From Candidatus Poribacteria bacterium (GTDB lineage: Bacteria > Poribacteria > WGA-4E > GCA-2687025), in contig JAPPNK010000021.1 of the NCBI GenBank assembly GCA_028818695.1, positions 62,001 through 126,000 on the forward strand: a stretch of 64,000 bases of DNA, written 5' to 3'. Each line of letters begins with the position of its first letter. The stretch's first letter is position 1. The translations under genes were made by a program, and so were the position numbers. Positions 25,306 to 33,256 of the stretch are shown here, piece by piece. The notes beneath the pieces were generated by a model. That model made no database searches and was not told the DNA's origin. It saw only the letters and a list, made by a program, of their open reading frames with translations.

Positions 25306-26496
25306 TTAAAAAGAGAACTGGGCGAATTGCATCGACAACTGCGTTTCGGTTCGCTCAAACGGCGTATGTTGCGCGGTTGAGCTTGGACGCCTGAACAGTC
25401 TGGACGTCGAGAGGTGGTATCCAAGCGTGGAGACGAGCGGCGAAAAGATAGCGCCGATGCGCGCCCCGTGTATCAGGTCGCGCCGGGTCGGATTCTCATT
25501 GCTCAACTTGACAACCAGCGCGCCAATCAACGGCGGCAGGACCGCGCCCGCAAACGCGCTTCTGGAAGCGCCATGCCCAAAGCTGACCAGCCTGCCGACC
25601 TCCGGAACGCGCATCATGGAGCTCAAAACAAGGCCGGACGCCATGATCGTCAGCTGATCGTCCGTCTCCTTGTAACCCATAACGGAGGCGACGAAGAGAA
25701 GCCACCCGCCCATCGCGGTTCCAGTGAAATAGCTGCCGAGTATCTGCGCCCCAATCGTTTTCGGCGTGGAGAACCGCTGTTGCATGCTGTCTTCAAAGCC
25801 GGGCTGCGGCAGCGCCCATTTCACCATTTCCATGTTGGCGACCGCGCGCGTGTATTTCGGGTCGATCTCCAGAGCGGTTTGGAACGCCTCATACGCGTCG
25901 GAGTACCGTTCTAGATCATAATACGTCTCTCCGAGCAGGTTCCATATCTCCGCCGTACCGTTTTTCTGAACCGCCTGCTCTAAGAGCGCCGCCGCCCTGC
26001 CGTATTCGCCCTGGCGCCGCTCCTGCTGAGCCATTCTTTTCAAATTGTCGGCCGAGGCGCCTTCCGCGCCGAGCAGCGTCAGCTCCCTTTTCACCTTTTC
26101 CATGTTGACGGCCGCGTGTGTATATTTCGGATCAACCTCCAGAGCAGTTTGGAACGCCTCGTATGATTCGAGGTACCGTTCCAGCTCATAATACGCCTCT
26201 CCGAGCAGGTTCCACATCTCCGCCGTCCCTTTTCTCTGAACCGCCATCTCTAAGATCTTCGCCGAGACGTCGTATTGGCCAACTTGCTGCGCCTGACTAG
26301 CCATTCTTTTCCATTCGTCGGCAGGGATCTTGTCGAGGTCGGGATCGGAGTCTTCCGGTATTTTCAATTCGCCGGCCGGGACCCTGTCGGAGCCTTCCGG
26401 TTGCGCCGCGCCTTCGGCGCCTTCTTCAGCCGCCGCCGCGCACGCCAAGATCAACAAAAACGCCGACGCGCATGCAAGTAAATTAAGCCGCTTCAA
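25306..26496 (-). CDS. TPR-repeat envelope protein with C-terminal membrane domain (copy A)
   Basis: 396 residues starting with TTG at 26496, chosen because AGGGGA lies 6 bases before it and a signal peptide follows at once (LLACASAFLLILACAAAAEE). An acidic linker leads into two TPR units of about 93 residues, each with the core AEMWNLLGEAYYELERY and ALEVDPKYTHA. The last 165 residues are hydrophobic and Gly-rich (LGSYFTGTAMGGWLLFVAS, SAFAGAVLPPLIGALVV) and end QLSMQFAQFSF, with the terminal Phe often seen in outer-membrane proteins. Probably an envelope scaffold. It overlaps the PhyH gene by 14 bases, so the two are coupled. Confidence 0.75.
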   Translation of the reverse strand: MKRLNLLACASAFLLILACAAAAEEGAEGAAQPEGSDRVPAGELKIPEDSDPDLDKIPADEWKRMASQAQQVGQYDVSAKILEMAVQRKGTAEMWNLLGEAYYELERYLESYEAFQTALEVDPKYTHAAVNMEKVKRELTLLGAEGASADNLKRMAQQERRQGEYGRAAALLEQAVQKNGTAEIWNLLGETYYDLERYSDAYEAFQTALEIDPKYTRAVANMEMVKWALPQPGFEDSMQQRFSTPKTIGAQILGSYFTGTAMGGWLLFVASVMGYKETDDQLTIMASGLVLSSMMRVPEVGRLVSFGHGASRSAFAGAVLPPLIGALVVKLSNENPTRRDLIHGARIGAIFSPLVSTLGYHLSTSRLFRRPSSTAQHTPFERTETQLSMQFAQFSF

Positions 26497-27286
26497 TTCG
26501 ATTCCCCTGACAGTGTACTGGTCTAAAGAGCGATTGCCGTTTTTTCGGCATGGAGGCGACCAGCTCAGGATGCGGTTCCCAGCTGTGCCACTTGCTGCCG
26601 ACAGTGTTATAGCAGTTGAAGACGGCGACGCGGTCGCGCTCTGCGTTCTCCCAGCGCGCGCCCGTGTGCGTGATCGCCTCCGTAAAGAACAGCGCTGAGC
26701 CTGCGGGGCATTCGTAGCTGTCCCACAGGTCGCTGTCGCGGTCTTGCATCTCCTTTGGAGCCGAAAAGACCGCTTTGTGGCTCCCTGTCAAAAAGAGCGT
26801 TCCGCCCTCCCGTTTGTTGACAGGGTTCAATTCCCAGACAACGCGCGTCAGCCCGCTGTTCGCCTTGCCTGGGACGCAGGAGTAGGTGTGATGGTTGCCG
26901 GGAAAACGCATGAGACCGTTGCCGCCGTGCGGACGGAAATTGTCATGCCCTTTTGAGCGAATTGTCAAAAAGCTCCCTTCAAAACGGAAGCCGTACCCGT
27001 CCGCCGAAGCGAGCGGCATATGCGCCACAAACTCGTTCATGAAGCCGACGACGACAGGATGGTCGGTGAGCCGTTGAAGCGGTCCGCCGATGGAGGAGCG
27101 GTCTTTCGGCTCCAAGCCGTTCGGGTTGTTTTTCAGCTCGTAGCAGAAATCGCGCATCTCCTTGATCTCGTCGTTGGAGAGAACGCCTGGGACGGCGATC
27201 CAACCGTGTATATCGAAGAGATACTTTTGCCTCTCGGTGAATTCGATGGCGGGCAAGCCTTCTGAATTGATGTGAACAGGGTCCAT
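26483..27286 (-). CDS. Phytanoyl-CoA dioxygenase (PhyH) family protein, atypical metal site
   Basis: 267 residues. PhyH-fold Fe(II)/2-oxoglutarate oxygenases start with a helical segment like YLFDIHGWIAVPGVLSNDEI, seen here at about 22-41. The first metal-ligand motif reads RPH120-GGN, where the usual form is H-x-D; later come GGTLFLTGSHK and the distal His207 in THTGARW with Arg219 as likely 2-oxoglutarate contact. The carboxylate ligand is therefore absent, as in 2-oxoglutarate halogenases and in a large group of bacterial PhyH-like proteins with the same HGG motif. Activity cannot be inferred. It is in an operon with the TPR gene and carries an upstream promoter-like site. A second, destroyed copy lies at 29461-29655. 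Confidence 0.85.
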   Translation of the reverse strand: MDPVHINSEGLPAIEFTERQKYLFDIHGWIAVPGVLSNDEIKEMRDFCYELKNNPNGLEPKDRSSIGGPLQRLTDHPVVVGFMNEFVAHMPLASADGYGFRFEGSFLTIRSKGHDNFRPHGGNGLMRFPGNHHTYSCVPGKANSGLTRVVWELNPVNKREGGTLFLTGSHKAVFSAPKEMQDRDSDLWDSYECPAGSALFFTEAITHTGARWENAERDRVAVFNCYNTVGSKWHSWEPHPELVASMPKKRQSLFRPVHCQGNRIEAA

Positions 27287-27326
27287 GCTGCGCCTTTCGC
27301 CTTCAGTCGTTCATACCTTCACTCTT

Positions 27327-27355
27327 AGTATAACGTACACGGAACGGAGACGCAT
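27327..27355 (-). promoter_or_regulatory. Promoter-like site of the PhyH-TPR pair
   Basis: Minus-strand ATGCGT (complement of 27350-27355), 17-base spacer, TATACT (complement of 27327-27332), about 40 bases before the PhyH start. The duplicated copy keeps the same site as ATGCGT-17-TATATT at 29681-29709. Confidence 0.4.
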
Positions 27356-27453
27356 GTCTTCTCGGCGCCTGATTCTTGGATTGAGCGCCGCGTTAGGCTG
27401 AATCGGTCAGAGGTCTGCGGTATGCGGTTGACGCCCGACTTAGAGAGGATTGT

Positions 27454-29460
27454 TTAAAAAGAGAACTGGGCGAATTGCATCGACAACTGCGTTTCGGTTC
27501 GCTCAAACGGCGTATGTTGCACGATTGATCTCGGATGTTTGAGCAGTCTGGACGTCGAGAGGTGATATCCGAGCGTGGAGAAGAGCGGCGAAAAGATAGC
27601 GCCGATGCGCGCCCCGTTGATCAGGTCGCGCCGGGTCGGGTTCTCATTGCTCAATCTGACGACCAGCGCGCCAATCAGCGGCGGTAGGACCGCGCCCGCA
27701 AACGCGCTTCTGGAGGCGCCATGCCCAAAGCTGACCAGCTTGCCGACCTCCGGAACGCGCATCATGGAGCTCAAAACAAAGCCGGACGCTATGATCGTCA
27801 GCCGATCGTCCACCTCGTAACCGACAACGGAGGAGACGAAGAGAAGCCACCCGCCCATCGCGGTTCCAGTGAAGTAGCTGCCGAGTATTTGCGCCCGAAC
27901 CGTTTTCGGCGTGGAGAACCGCTGCTGCATGCTGTCTTCAAAGCCGGGCTGCGGCAGCGCCCATTTTACCACTTCCATGTTGGCGACCGCGGGCGTGTAT
28001 TTCGGGTCAATCTCCAGAGCGGTTCGGAACGCCTCATACGCTTCGACGTACCGCTCCAGATCATAATACACCTCTCCGAGCAGGTTCCACATCTCCGCCG
28101 TACCGTCTTTCTGAACCGCCTGCTCTAAGAGCGCCGCCGCCTTGCCGTATTCGCCCAGGCGCCGCCCCAGCTGAGCCATTTGTTTCAAATCGTCGGCCGA
28201 GGCGTCGTCGAAGTCTTCCGCGCTGAGCAGCGTCATATCTCTTTTCACCATTTCCATGTTGGCGGCCGCGCGTGTGTATTTCAGGTCAATCTCCAGAGCG
28301 GTTTGGAACGCCTTGTACGATTCGAGGTACTGTTCCTGATCATAATACACCTCTCCGAGCAGGTTCCACATCTCCGCCGTCCCGCTCTTTCGAACCGCCC
28401 CCCCTAAGAGTACCGCCGCGATGCGGTATCCGCCCCAGCGCTGCGCCTGAAGAGCCATTCTTTTCAAATCGTCGACCGAGGCGTCTTCGCCGCCTACCTC
28501 CACCCTGCCAAGCTGCGACAGCGTCTTTTTCACCATTTCCATGTTGGCGGCCGCGTGTGGGTATTTCGGATCAATCTTCAGAGCGGCTCGGAACGCGAAG
28601 TACGATGCAGAGTACCATCCCAGCTCATAATACGCCTCTCCGAGCAGATTCCACATCTCCGCCGTACCGTCTTTCTGAACCGCCTGCTCTAAGAGCGCCG
28701 CCGCCTTGCCGTATTCGCCCACGCGCTGCGCCTGAAGAGCCATTTTTTTCATATTATCGGCCGAGACGTTGTCGAAACCTTCCGCGCCGGGCAGCGACAG
28801 CTTCCATTTTACCACTTCCATGTTGGCGGCCGCGCGTGTGTATTTCGGGTCGATCTCCAGAGCGGTTTGGAGCGCCTCAGACGCTTCGGAGTACCGTTCC
28901 AGCTCATAATACGTCTCTCCAAGCAGGTTCCACATCTCCGCCGTACCGTTTTTCTGAACCGCCTGCTCTAAGAGCGCCGCCGCCTTGCCGTATTCGCCCA
29001 CGCGCTGCGCCTGAAGAGCCATTTTTTTCATATTATCGGCCGAGACGTTGTCGAAACCTTCCGCGCCGGGCAGCGACAGCTTCCATTTTACCACTTCCAT
29101 GTTGGCGGCCGCGCGTGTGTATTTCGGGTCGATCTCCAGAGCGGTTTGGAACGCCTCATACGCTTCGGAGTACCGCGCCTGATCATAATACGCCTCTCCG
29201 AGCAGGTTCCATATCGCCGCTGTCCCGTTTTTCTGAACCAGCTGCTCTAAGAACGCCGGCGGCAAGTCGTCGGCCGAGAGGTTGTCGAGATCAAGGCCTT
29301 CCGCCTGACGCCTCGCCTCGGAGTCCCCTTCCGCTTGGTTTCTCGCCTCCGATTCGTCTTCCGGTTGCGCCGCGCCTTCGACGCCTTCTTCAGCCGCCGC
29401 CGCGCACGCCAAGATCAACAATAACGCCGACGCGCATGCAAATAAATTAAGCCGCTTCAA
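27454..29460 (-). CDS. TPR-repeat envelope protein with C-terminal membrane domain (copy B, expanded)
   Basis: 668 residues from the TTG at 29460, equivalent to the start of copy A; an ATG 54 bases upstream lies in the PhyH remnant and would spoil the signal peptide (LFACASALLLILACAAAAEE). An acidic linker of about 40 residues is followed by five TPR units, each with the core WNLLGE-x-YY and ALEIDPKYT. Two units are almost identical at DNA level, 279 bases apart (near 28741 and 29020). The C-terminal membrane domain is nearly the same as in copy A and also ends QLSMQFAQFSF. With its PhyH partner lost, it is probably expressed from the surviving promoter site at 29681-29709. Confidence 0.75.
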   Translation of the reverse strand: MKRLNLFACASALLLILACAAAAEEGVEGAAQPEDESEARNQAEGDSEARRQAEGLDLDNLSADDLPPAFLEQLVQKNGTAAIWNLLGEAYYDQARYSEAYEAFQTALEIDPKYTRAAANMEVVKWKLSLPGAEGFDNVSADNMKKMALQAQRVGEYGKAAALLEQAVQKNGTAEMWNLLGETYYELERYSEASEALQTALEIDPKYTRAAANMEVVKWKLSLPGAEGFDNVSADNMKKMALQAQRVGEYGKAAALLEQAVQKDGTAEMWNLLGEAYYELGWYSASYFAFRAALKIDPKYPHAAANMEMVKKTLSQLGRVEVGGEDASVDDLKRMALQAQRWGGYRIAAVLLGGAVRKSGTAEMWNLLGEVYYDQEQYLESYKAFQTALEIDLKYTRAAANMEMVKRDMTLLSAEDFDDASADDLKQMAQLGRRLGEYGKAAALLEQAVQKDGTAEMWNLLGEVYYDLERYVEAYEAFRTALEIDPKYTPAVANMEVVKWALPQPGFEDSMQQRFSTPKTVRAQILGSYFTGTAMGGWLLFVSSVVGYEVDDRLTIIASGFVLSSMMRVPEVGKLVSFGHGASRSAFAGAVLPPLIGALVVRLSNENPTRRDLINGARIGAIFSPLFSTLGYHLSTSRLLKHPRSIVQHTPFERTETQLSMQFAQFSF

Positions 29461-29655
29461 TTCGATTCCCCTGACAGTGTACTGGTCTAAAGAGCGATTG
29501 TCGTTTTTCGGCATGGAGGCGACCAGCTCAGGATGCGGTTCCCAGCTGTGCTACTTACTGCCGACAGAAAACGCCTGGGACGGCGATCCAACCGTGTATA
29601 TCGAAGAGATACTTTTGCCGCTCGGTGAATTCGATGGCGGGCAAGCCTTTCGCCT
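29461..29655 (-). pseudogene. Remnant of a second PhyH-family gene
   Basis: Read on the minus strand, the piece still encodes LPAIEFTERQKYLFDIHGW and IAVPGV, identical to residues 11-35 of the intact PhyH protein, then jumps to the last part of the gene at the equivalent of 26604, after a deletion of about 0.58 kb. The start codon and first ten residues are also missing (deletion of about 36 bases flanked by GCCTT). The catalytic core is gone. Confidence 0.85.
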
Positions 29656-29678
29656 TCAATCGTTTTATGCCTTCACTT

Positions 29679-29876
29679 TTAATATAACGTACACGGAATG
29701 AAGACGCATGTCTTCTCGGCGCCTGATTCTTGAATTGCGCGCTTCGTTAGGCTGAATCGGGCAGTCGTCTCGATGTTCTGAGCAGAGGGAACATGCTGCG
29801 CGGGAATAACCAGCTTCTCGACCGAGGGGAAGTAGGAGGCATACCATCCGCTTTCAAAGAAAATCTGAAGCGCCAT
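29679..29876 (-). pseudogene. Truncated unknown gene downstream of the SNF2 gene
   Basis: An ATG at 29876, 12 bases after the SNF2 stop, opens a frame of 65 codons. The first 37 codons (MALQIFFESGWYASYFPS, VEKLVIPAQHV) look like real protein, but from about 29766 the frame runs into the flank of the duplicated segment, so the original gene has been cut off there. No family recognised. Together with the PhyH remnant this accounts for 29461-29888. Confidence 0.4.
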
Positions 29877-29888
29877 GAGCCGCTGGCG

Positions 29889-31550
29889 TCATACCGCAGC
29901 GGCGGGAGCCAGCGCCTGCTCTAGCCCGACCAGCTGAAAGTAGTCCGACTCGGACAGCCGCCCCTGTTCGCTTTCGACGCCCTCGTCAACAAACCGATCA
30001 AACAGCTCCTCTTTATCTTTTAAAATGGCGTCAATCTTCTCCTCGATGGTGTTCGCCGCGACAAGCCGCGTTACGATCACATCGCGCCGCTGCCCCAGCC
30101 GATAGGCGCGGTCCTCCGCCTGACGCTCCACCGCAGGGTTCCACCATCGATCATAATGAAACACATACGAGGCTTCCTGCAGGTTCAAACCGACGCCCCC
30201 CGCCTGCAGCGAGATGAGCATCGCCTTCGCGTCGGAGTCCTCTTTGAAGCGCGCCAGAGCCGCCTCTTTTTGAGAGGGCCATAGCCCGCCGTGGTAGGGA
30301 ACAGGGTTGAACTCCTCCAGCCGCGCTTCGATGAAATCGAGCGTCTTTCGGTATTGCGAGAAGATGAGCGCCTTTTCGCCCCGTTCCGCGATCGCCTTGA
30401 GCGAATCGCGCAGATAGTTCAGCTTGACGCTTTTTTCGGTCAGCGGATCGTAGTTGCAGATCTGCTTGAGCCGCGTGATGAGAGCCAGCACATGCTGCAG
30501 CGTCACCGAATCGCCCATATGCTGCAGCCGCGTTTCGCCCCTGCTTTCCGCCGCGTCGTACGCTTTTCGCTGCGCGGGGGTCAGGTCTAGCCGGGCGGTT
30601 CGGACATGTTTTTCTGGCAGGTCTTTCAGCGCGGCCGATTTGTGTCGGCGCAGGTAGTAGGGCGCCATGATCTTCCGCGCCTCCTCCGGCTCCGCCGCCT
30701 CGCCGATGGAAAGCTGCGGGTCTAGAAACTGCCCGATGGAGCAGAGGTCGGAGACCCTGTTCTCAATCGGCGTTCCCGTCAGGCACCATGAGGCTCGCCT
30801 CGGCAGCGCCTTCACCGCTTTGGCGACGCGCGTTTCGGCGTTTTTGATGCGCTGCGCCTCATCCAGAATGATCAGATCAAAGCCGCATTCAGACATCCGC
30901 TCCAGATCGTTGCGCGCCGTTTCATAGCCGACGATCCAGACATGGTAGGGTCCGCTCCACAGCTTGCCGCGTTTTTTCGCGTCGCCTGCGACGACAACGG
31001 CGGAGGCTTCAGGCGCCCAGCGTTCAAATTCCGCTTTCCAATTTGATTTGAGACCGGCGGGGCAAACGGCGAGAATGGAGCGAATCAGCCCGCTGTTCAA
31101 AAGAAACCGCGCCGCCACAATCGCCTGTATCGTCTTGCCAAGCCCCATGTCGTCCGCCAGCAAAGCCCGGCGCCGGTTGGCAAGAAAAGAGACGCCCTCG
31201 GCTTGATATGGATACAACGCAAAAGGCAGGTCGAACCCGCGTTTGAGCGCGTCTTCCAGCGGCGGTATGAGCAGAAAGTATTGCTCCCAAGCAGCGTCTT
31301 TCTCCGCCGTGAGAGTCTGCGCCGCCGCGGAGAGCGCGTCCTGAACCGGCTTGTCAAGCAGGGTCATCGCGTTCAGCTGCTCGGCGGAAAGCTCTAGATT
31401 GAAGAATCGGTCGCCGCGGACGGCCGGCAGAGGCGGTGTCGGCGTCAACTCGCGCGCGTTCAAGGGCGGCGATATGTCCACGCCGCGCACCTTCATCCCG
31501 AAGATCCGATCCTCCATTTGAACCTCCGCCTGATCGATCCGACCGTCCAT
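29889..31550 (-). CDS. SNF2-family DEAD/DEAH helicase-like ATPase
   Basis: 553 residues; the start at 31550 has AAAGGAGAGG upstream. All SNF2 motifs are visible: motif I DDMGLGKTIQA, motif II ILDEAQRIKN, motif III LTGTPIENRVSDL, motif IV-like ALIFSQYRKTLDF, motif V SLQAGGVGLNLQEA, and motif VI AEDRAYRLGQ. The protein consists of little beyond the two-lobed motor plus about 100 N-terminal residues (no SWIM zinc finger), so it is shorter than bacterial HepA/RapA. Such motors move along DNA and remodel bound proteins, for example RNA polymerase, and also occur in phage-defence sets. It is preceded, 36 bases upstream, by a small unknown gene on the same strand. Confidence 0.92.
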   Translation of the reverse strand: MDGRIDQAEVQMEDRIFGMKVRGVDISPPLNARELTPTPPLPAVRGDRFFNLELSAEQLNAMTLLDKPVQDALSAAAQTLTAEKDAAWEQYFLLIPPLEDALKRGFDLPFALYPYQAEGVSFLANRRRALLADDMGLGKTIQAIVAARFLLNSGLIRSILAVCPAGLKSNWKAEFERWAPEASAVVVAGDAKKRGKLWSGPYHVWIVGYETARNDLERMSECGFDLIILDEAQRIKNAETRVAKAVKALPRRASWCLTGTPIENRVSDLCSIGQFLDPQLSIGEAAEPEEARKIMAPYYLRRHKSAALKDLPEKHVRTARLDLTPAQRKAYDAAESRGETRLQHMGDSVTLQHVLALITRLKQICNYDPLTEKSVKLNYLRDSLKAIAERGEKALIFSQYRKTLDFIEARLEEFNPVPYHGGLWPSQKEAALARFKEDSDAKAMLISLQAGGVGLNLQEASYVFHYDRWWNPAVERQAEDRAYRLGQRRDVIVTRLVAANTIEEKIDAILKDKEELFDRFVDEGVESEQGRLSESDYFQLVGLEQALAPAAAV

Positions 31551-31586
31551 ATCGCTGCCTCTCCTTTCCCGGTCATGTCTTTTTCA

Positions 31587-32213
31587 TCAACGCCGAAGCC
31601 ACTCCAGGTCGGGACGCTTGCCGATGCCTGCGGACGCTGCCGCAACCGCCGCCTTCATCGATTCGCGCGCGCGTTTCTCGCTTTCAGGCAGGTCGTGGAG
31701 GCTCTGGAGGATGCGCTCAACCCGCTCAAACGGCTCGTCGATGCGCATCTCTTTCGCGGCAAGCGTCAATTGGGCGGAAGCCAAATCGAGCGCAGCGTCG
31801 GACGGCGGAACCGTCTGAATGTAAATCGATCCGCCGTCTCCGTCTGGGAACGCTTTGGCGCTCATGCTGCGCGGTCTGGCTCGGCTGATGTGAACGGCGA
31901 CGGCGGTTCCGCTTTTGTAGATGCGCTCCCATAGGCGCGCCGACGAGAACTCTTCCATCAACAAAATCGGCGGTTTTTGACGCAGCGACTTCCACAGGCT
32001 CGCCGCAATCGTGAGCGAGACCGCTGCCATACGGCTCTCGTCGTCCTCATACAGCAGATGGCGCGGCTCCGACATCTCCACAGGGTCGGTGTAACGGAAC
32101 TCAATGGGTATCCCGCGCCGATTTGCGACAAGCAGCCCCCCCGCCGACATGTTGCGCGACTCGCTGTCGATGCGCGCCAGATAACCGATCAACGCTTCCT
32201 GCGCCGTTTTCAT
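31587..32213 (-). CDS. Unknown protein encoded ahead of the SNF2 ATPase
   Basis: 208 residues; start supported by GGAAGG 8 bases upstream. No signal peptide. N-terminal half has beta-strand pairs (AGGLLVANRRGIPIEFRYT), and the segment SRMAAVSLTIAASLWKSL may be a helix; the C-terminus is helical and charged. The phrase GLLV-x-N-x-RG-PIEFRYT suggests a protein that senses or presents a ligand, but I do not recognise a family. Operon position with the SNF2 gene suggests a partner or adaptor. Confidence 0.65.
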   Translation of the reverse strand: MKTAQEALIGYLARIDSESRNMSAGGLLVANRRGIPIEFRYTDPVEMSEPRHLLYEDDESRMAAVSLTIAASLWKSLRQKPPILLMEEFSSARLWERIYKSGTAVAVHISRARPRSMSAKAFPDGDGGSIYIQTVPPSDAALDLASAQLTLAAKEMRIDEPFERVERILQSLHDLPESEKRARESMKAAVAAASAGIGKRPDLEWLRR

Positions 32214-32252
32214 CCGTTCCGCCTTCCTTCGTGCAACCCAATCCGCTGCAGT

Positions 32253-32280
32253 TTGCGCTCAAGCCTCATACGGTTAACGT
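32253..32280 (+). promoter_or_regulatory. Promoter-like site of the P1 peptidase gene
   Basis: TTGCGC at 32253-32258, 16-base spacer, TAACGT at 32275-32280, about 60 bases before the GTG start at 32342. Confidence 0.35.
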
Positions 32281-32341
32281 TATGCAGAGCGTTTATGATA
32301 CGTTTCAACTGAAAAGAGGGGGCGCAGGAAAGGAGCGGAAG

Positions 32342-33256
32342 GTGAACGAAACGATCACGGCGATACCGGGTCTGCGGTTTGGAGTTGCCGAAAACAGAGA
32401 GGCGCGGACCGGCTGCGCCGTTTTGATCTGCGAGCGCGGAGCGACGGCCGCCGCGGCTGTCCGCGGAGGGGCGCCGGGAACGCGCGAACTGGCGGCGCTG
32501 CGCCCCGGCAACCTTGTGAAGAAGGCGCATGCGGTACTGCTCACAGGAGGGAGCGCCTTCGGGTTGGACGCGGCGGGGGGAGTCATGGCGTATCTGGAGG
32601 AGCGGGGCGTCGGTTTTCAGGCGGGGTCTGTTCGCGTTCCGATCGTCCCTGCTGCCGCCCTGTTCGACCTTGGCGTCGGAGATTCGCGCGTCCGGCCGGA
32701 CGCCGCCATGGGCAGAGCCGCCTGCGAAAACGCCAGCTCCGCTCCCGTCCAGACGGGGCTTGTCGGCCCAGGAATCGGCGCCACGGTCGGCAAGGCGCCC
32801 GGTATGACGCCTTCAAACGGAGGTCTCGGCTCGGCGTTGAAACGCGGACCTAGAGGCTTGCTTGTCGGCGCTGTCGTAGCGGTGAACGCTGTCGGCAACG
32901 TCGTCGACCCGTCCACCGGCGGCATCGTCGCCGGCGCGCGCGACCCTGAAACCGGCGAATTGACCCCGTTTGAGCTGACCGGCGGCTTCATAGAGCGGGG
33001 CGGAACAGGTTTAAACACGACCATTGGCGTCGTCGCCGCGAACGCCGACCTGTCCCAGGGCGAAACGTACCGCATGGCGTCCATGGCGCATGACGGCCTG
33101 GCGCGGACGATCCGCCCCGCCCACACGCTGTACGACGGCGATACCTTATTCGCGCTCGCTCTCGGCGGAGCCGAGGCGGACGCAAACGCAGCCGGAACGC
33201 TCGCGGCGGAGGCGATCGCCGAAGCGGTTTTGGCGGCTGTCCGCCCGGCTTCTTAG
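32342..33256 (+). CDS. P1 family N-terminal nucleophile peptidase (DmpA/NylC-like)
   Basis: 304 residues from a GTG at 32342, chosen for its AGGAG site 6 bases upstream and because the conserved N-terminus (ITAIPGLRFGV) begins there; longer in-frame starts would run through the neighbouring intergenic region. The family cuts itself between Asn and Thr, visible as GLN225-T226-TIGVVAAN, leaving Thr226 as nucleophile of the beta chain. Other marks: LTGGSAFGLDAAGGVMAYLEE near 67-87, and GATVGK. The enzymes are aminopeptidases or amidases with D-amino-acid or nylon-oligomer substrates in known cases. It converges on the sugar isomerase-like gene with a 4-base overlap of stops. Confidence 0.9.
   Translation: MNETITAIPGLRFGVAENREARTGCAVLICERGATAAAAVRGGAPGTRELAALRPGNLVKKAHAVLLTGGSAFGLDAAGGVMAYLEERGVGFQAGSVRVPIVPAAALFDLGVGDSRVRPDAAMGRAACENASSAPVQTGLVGPGIGATVGKAPGMTPSNGGLGSALKRGPRGLLVGAVVAVNAVGNVVDPSTGGIVAGARDPETGELTPFELTGGFIERGGTGLNTTIGVVAANADLSQGETYRMASMAHDGLARTIRPAHTLYDGDTLFALALGGAEADANAAGTLAAEAIAEAVLAAVRPAS

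Larger units (their letters stand above)
25273..27410. repeat. Tandem duplication, copy A (TPR gene + intact PhyH gene)
   Basis: The segment from the sequence ATGCGGTTGA just past the TPR gene's 3' end to GTTAGGCTGAATCGG beyond the PhyH promoter recurs directly afterwards at 27418-29766 in the same orientation. Long stretches are nearly identical between copies, for example the 3' part of the TPR gene (25306-25800 against 27454-27950) and the TPR/PhyH junction (26400-26600 against 29340-29570). Confidence 0.85.
27418..29766. repeat. Tandem duplication, copy B (expanded TPR gene + PhyH remnant)
   Basis: Second copy of the 25273-27410 segment. Relative to copy A it gained three TPR units and lost about 576 bases from the body of the PhyH gene plus about 36 bases including its start codon. 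The right-hand boundary falls at the sequence GCTGAATCGGGCAG near 29766. Confidence 0.85.
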
